Below are positions 22,808 through 23,963 of a DNA stretch of 23,963 bases, in pieces. Under the pieces are notes generated by a model. That model did not search any database and was not told the origin of the DNA. It saw nothing but the letters and a program-made list of their open reading frames with translations. The position numbers and the translations under genes are program-made. The DNA lies in the NCBI GenBank assembly GCA_035644495.1, contig DASQOM010000262.1, positions 1 through 23,963 on the forward strand. The letters run 5' to 3'. Position 1 is the first letter of the stretch. Each line of letters opens with the position of its first letter. The stretch is from JACQFK01 sp035644495 (lineage in GTDB: Bacteria > Planctomycetota > MHYJ01 > JACPRB01).

Positions 22808-23470
22808 ATGATCGGTTTCCCGGACTTCATCCACTGGCATCTGGACCCTGCCGGCCGACTGGGGGAGATCCTGTTCGGACTCATCATGGCCCTGGGGATC
22901 ATCGGCGCGGTGCGCCTCGGGGTCGAGGATCTCAGCAACCGCTCGATGTTCATCGCGATCCTGGGCTGCAACCTCGCCTGGGCGGTGGTGGACGGCGTCA
23001 TGTTCGTTCTCGTCGAGGTCTTCGAGCGGGGACGGCGGTTCCGGGTCGCTCACCGGATCCAGACGATCAGCGCCGACGAGAAGGCGCTGGAGCTGATTCG
23101 CCGGGAGCTCGGAGACCAGCTGGAACCCCTGGCGTCGCCGGAGGCGTTGCGGGTCTTCTACGGCGACGTGCTGAAGACCGTGCGGGCCGCAGGGCCTCTG
23201 GAAGCTACCGTTCGGCGCGGGGACATCTTCGGGGGAGTGGCCTCGGCCCTGGTGATCCTGCTGGCGACCGCGCCGATCCTGATCCCCTATCTGGTGATTC
23301 CAAAGCCCGGGGTGGCCGTGCGGGTCTCGGAGCTGATCGCCGTGGTGCTGCTTTTTCTTCTGGGCACCTGGTGGGGCCGGGTGGTCGGCGCCAACTCCCT
23401 CAAGGTGGGATTTCTCCTGACGCTGGTCGGGGGGCTGCTGGTGGGAGTGACGATCCTGCTCGGAGGATGA
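22808..23470 (+). CDS. VIT1/CCC1-family transporter-like membrane protein
   Basis: A 220-residue membrane protein. AGGAGAAGG lies 8 nt before the ATG. TM1 and TM2 (about 18-36 and 48-70) read GEILFGLIMALGIIGAVRLG and FIAILGCNLAWAVVDGVMFV, the pattern of the VIT1/CCC1 divalent-metal transporter family. A cytoplasmic helical insert (about 78-135) and three further membrane segments (about 140-220, VASALVILLATAPILIPYLV onward) follow. Characterised members move Fe(II) or Mn(II) out of the cytosol. Many bacterial members have longer ferritin-like domains; this one does not. It is followed 66 bp later by a PPK2 gene on the same strand. Confidence 0.75.
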   Translation: MIGFPDFIHWHLDPAGRLGEILFGLIMALGIIGAVRLGVEDLSNRSMFIAILGCNLAWAVVDGVMFVLVEVFERGRRFRVAHRIQTISADEKALELIRRELGDQLEPLASPEALRVFYGDVLKTVRAAGPLEATVRRGDIFGGVASALVILLATAPILIPYLVIPKPGVAVRVSELIAVVLLFLLGTWWGRVVGANSLKVGFLLTLVGGLLVGVTILLGG

Positions 23471-23536
23471 CGCGGGGACGGGAACAAGGCGGTCGGGGGC
23501 GGAGCACGATACGGTTCTTCATGAATTGGGAGACCC

Positions 23537-23963
23537 ATGAACGAGAAAAAGTCCGGAAAAAAGTCCGACCAGAAGGCCAACAAGCGGGATAAGCGGGAGA
23601 AGCGCTGGCTCAAGCGCGAGAGGTACGAGGACGAACTTCGCGAGCTTCAGGTGCAGCTCTGCGCGCTGCAGGACTGGGTCAAGCACAAGGGGCTCCGGGT
23701 CATCATCATTTTCGAGGGCCGGGACGGAGCCGGCAAGGGGGGCACCATCCGGGCCCTCACCGAGAGGGTCAGCCCGCGCATCTTCCGGGTCGTCGCCCTG
23801 CCCGCACCGTCGGACCGCGAAAAATCGCAGCTCTACGCCCAGCGCTATATGGCGCACTTCCCGGCCGCCGGCGAGATCATCATTTTCGACCGCAGCTGGT
23901 ACAACCGGGCGGGCGTGGAACGGGTCATGGGGTTCTGCTCCGAGGACCAGGTGGAGCGCTTCC
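23537..23963 (+). CDS. ppk2: Polyphosphate kinase 2 family protein (partial, runs off the window)
   Basis: The first 142 codons are present, from an ATG at 23537 with GGGAG upstream. A lysine-rich N-terminal tail (about 1-40) is followed by the P-loop kinase core: Walker A FEGRDGAGKGGTI (about 59-71), VVALPAPSDREKSQLY, and the second motif YMAHFPAAGEIIIFDRSWYN with RAGVERVMGFC. This is the PPK2 family, which transfers phosphate between polyphosphate and nucleotides; the DGAGKGG and RSWYNRAGVE patterns fit class I enzymes, though the class is not certain without the C-terminus. It lies 66 bp after the VIT-like gene and may share its transcript. Confidence 0.95.
   Translation, partial: MNEKKSGKKSDQKANKRDKREKRWLKRERYEDELRELQVQLCALQDWVKHKGLRVIIIFEGRDGAGKGGTIRALTERVSPRIFRVVALPAPSDREKSQLYAQRYMAHFPAAGEIIIFDRSWYNRAGVERVMGFCSEDQVERF

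Noticed and set aside
1..23963. CRISPR arrays, insertion sequences with terminal repeats, phage genes
   Set aside because: I found no regularly spaced repeats, no transposase and no phage structural gene.

Overview
This is a 24-kb stretch of high-GC bacterial chromosome. The organism has an outer membrane: there is a complete RND/adaptor/TolC-type efflux operon, an outer-membrane beta-barrel-like protein and several lipoprotein signals. The lineage cannot be fixed from the sequence. The Tat-signal protein, the PQQ-repeat lipoprotein, the secreted protein joining sandwich-like domains to TPRs, and the SpoIIE/RsbW/STAS regulators would all suit a Planctomycetota- or Acidobacteriota-like lineage, but that is inference. 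The bacterial code is used; TAG, TGA and TAA all end genes.

Layout. (1) 1-177: tail of an unknown gene. (2) 203-9171, minus strand: a long co-directional run, read as rimO, pgsA, a membrane SpoIIE-type phosphatase, an RsbW-type kinase, a STAS anti-anti-sigma factor, a secreted TPR protein, a Tat-exported protein of unknown function and a PQQ-repeat lipoprotein. The first five are tightly packed behind a good sigma70-like promoter at 9183-9211, so a complete partner-switching module is coupled to two housekeeping genes. (3) 9356-9856, plus strand: a small secreted-protein gene with a strong ribosome binding site and a strong terminator but an in-frame amber codon in the middle. (4) 9903-11261: a lipoprotein phosphodiesterase/pyrophosphatase, divergent from a double-GAF protein. 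(5) 12407-12484: tRNA-His with a clear promoter, followed by about 750 bp holding a remnant of a TM0106/RecB-like nuclease gene and then a ParE/RelE-type toxin-antitoxin pair. (6) 13877-15347: a beta-barrel-like protein and a convergent DUF4136 lipoprotein. (7) 15425-15802: a badly deleted glgX remnant. (8) 16033-21886: a tripartite RND efflux operon, with a broken DUF4105 gene coupled to its end. (9) 22490-22731: a C-terminal scrap of a class III adenylate cyclase, tail to tail with the DUF4105 remnant. (10) 22808-23963: a VIT1/CCC1-like transporter, then the start of a polyphosphate kinase 2 gene that runs off the window.

I found no clearly new multi-gene system. The most interesting points are the amber-interrupted secreted protein, the partner-switch operon with no sigma factor in sight, the unknown Tat-exported protein, and an unusual number of decayed genes (glgX, DUF4105, cyclase, nuclease), two of which have one-base shifts in C/G homopolymers.
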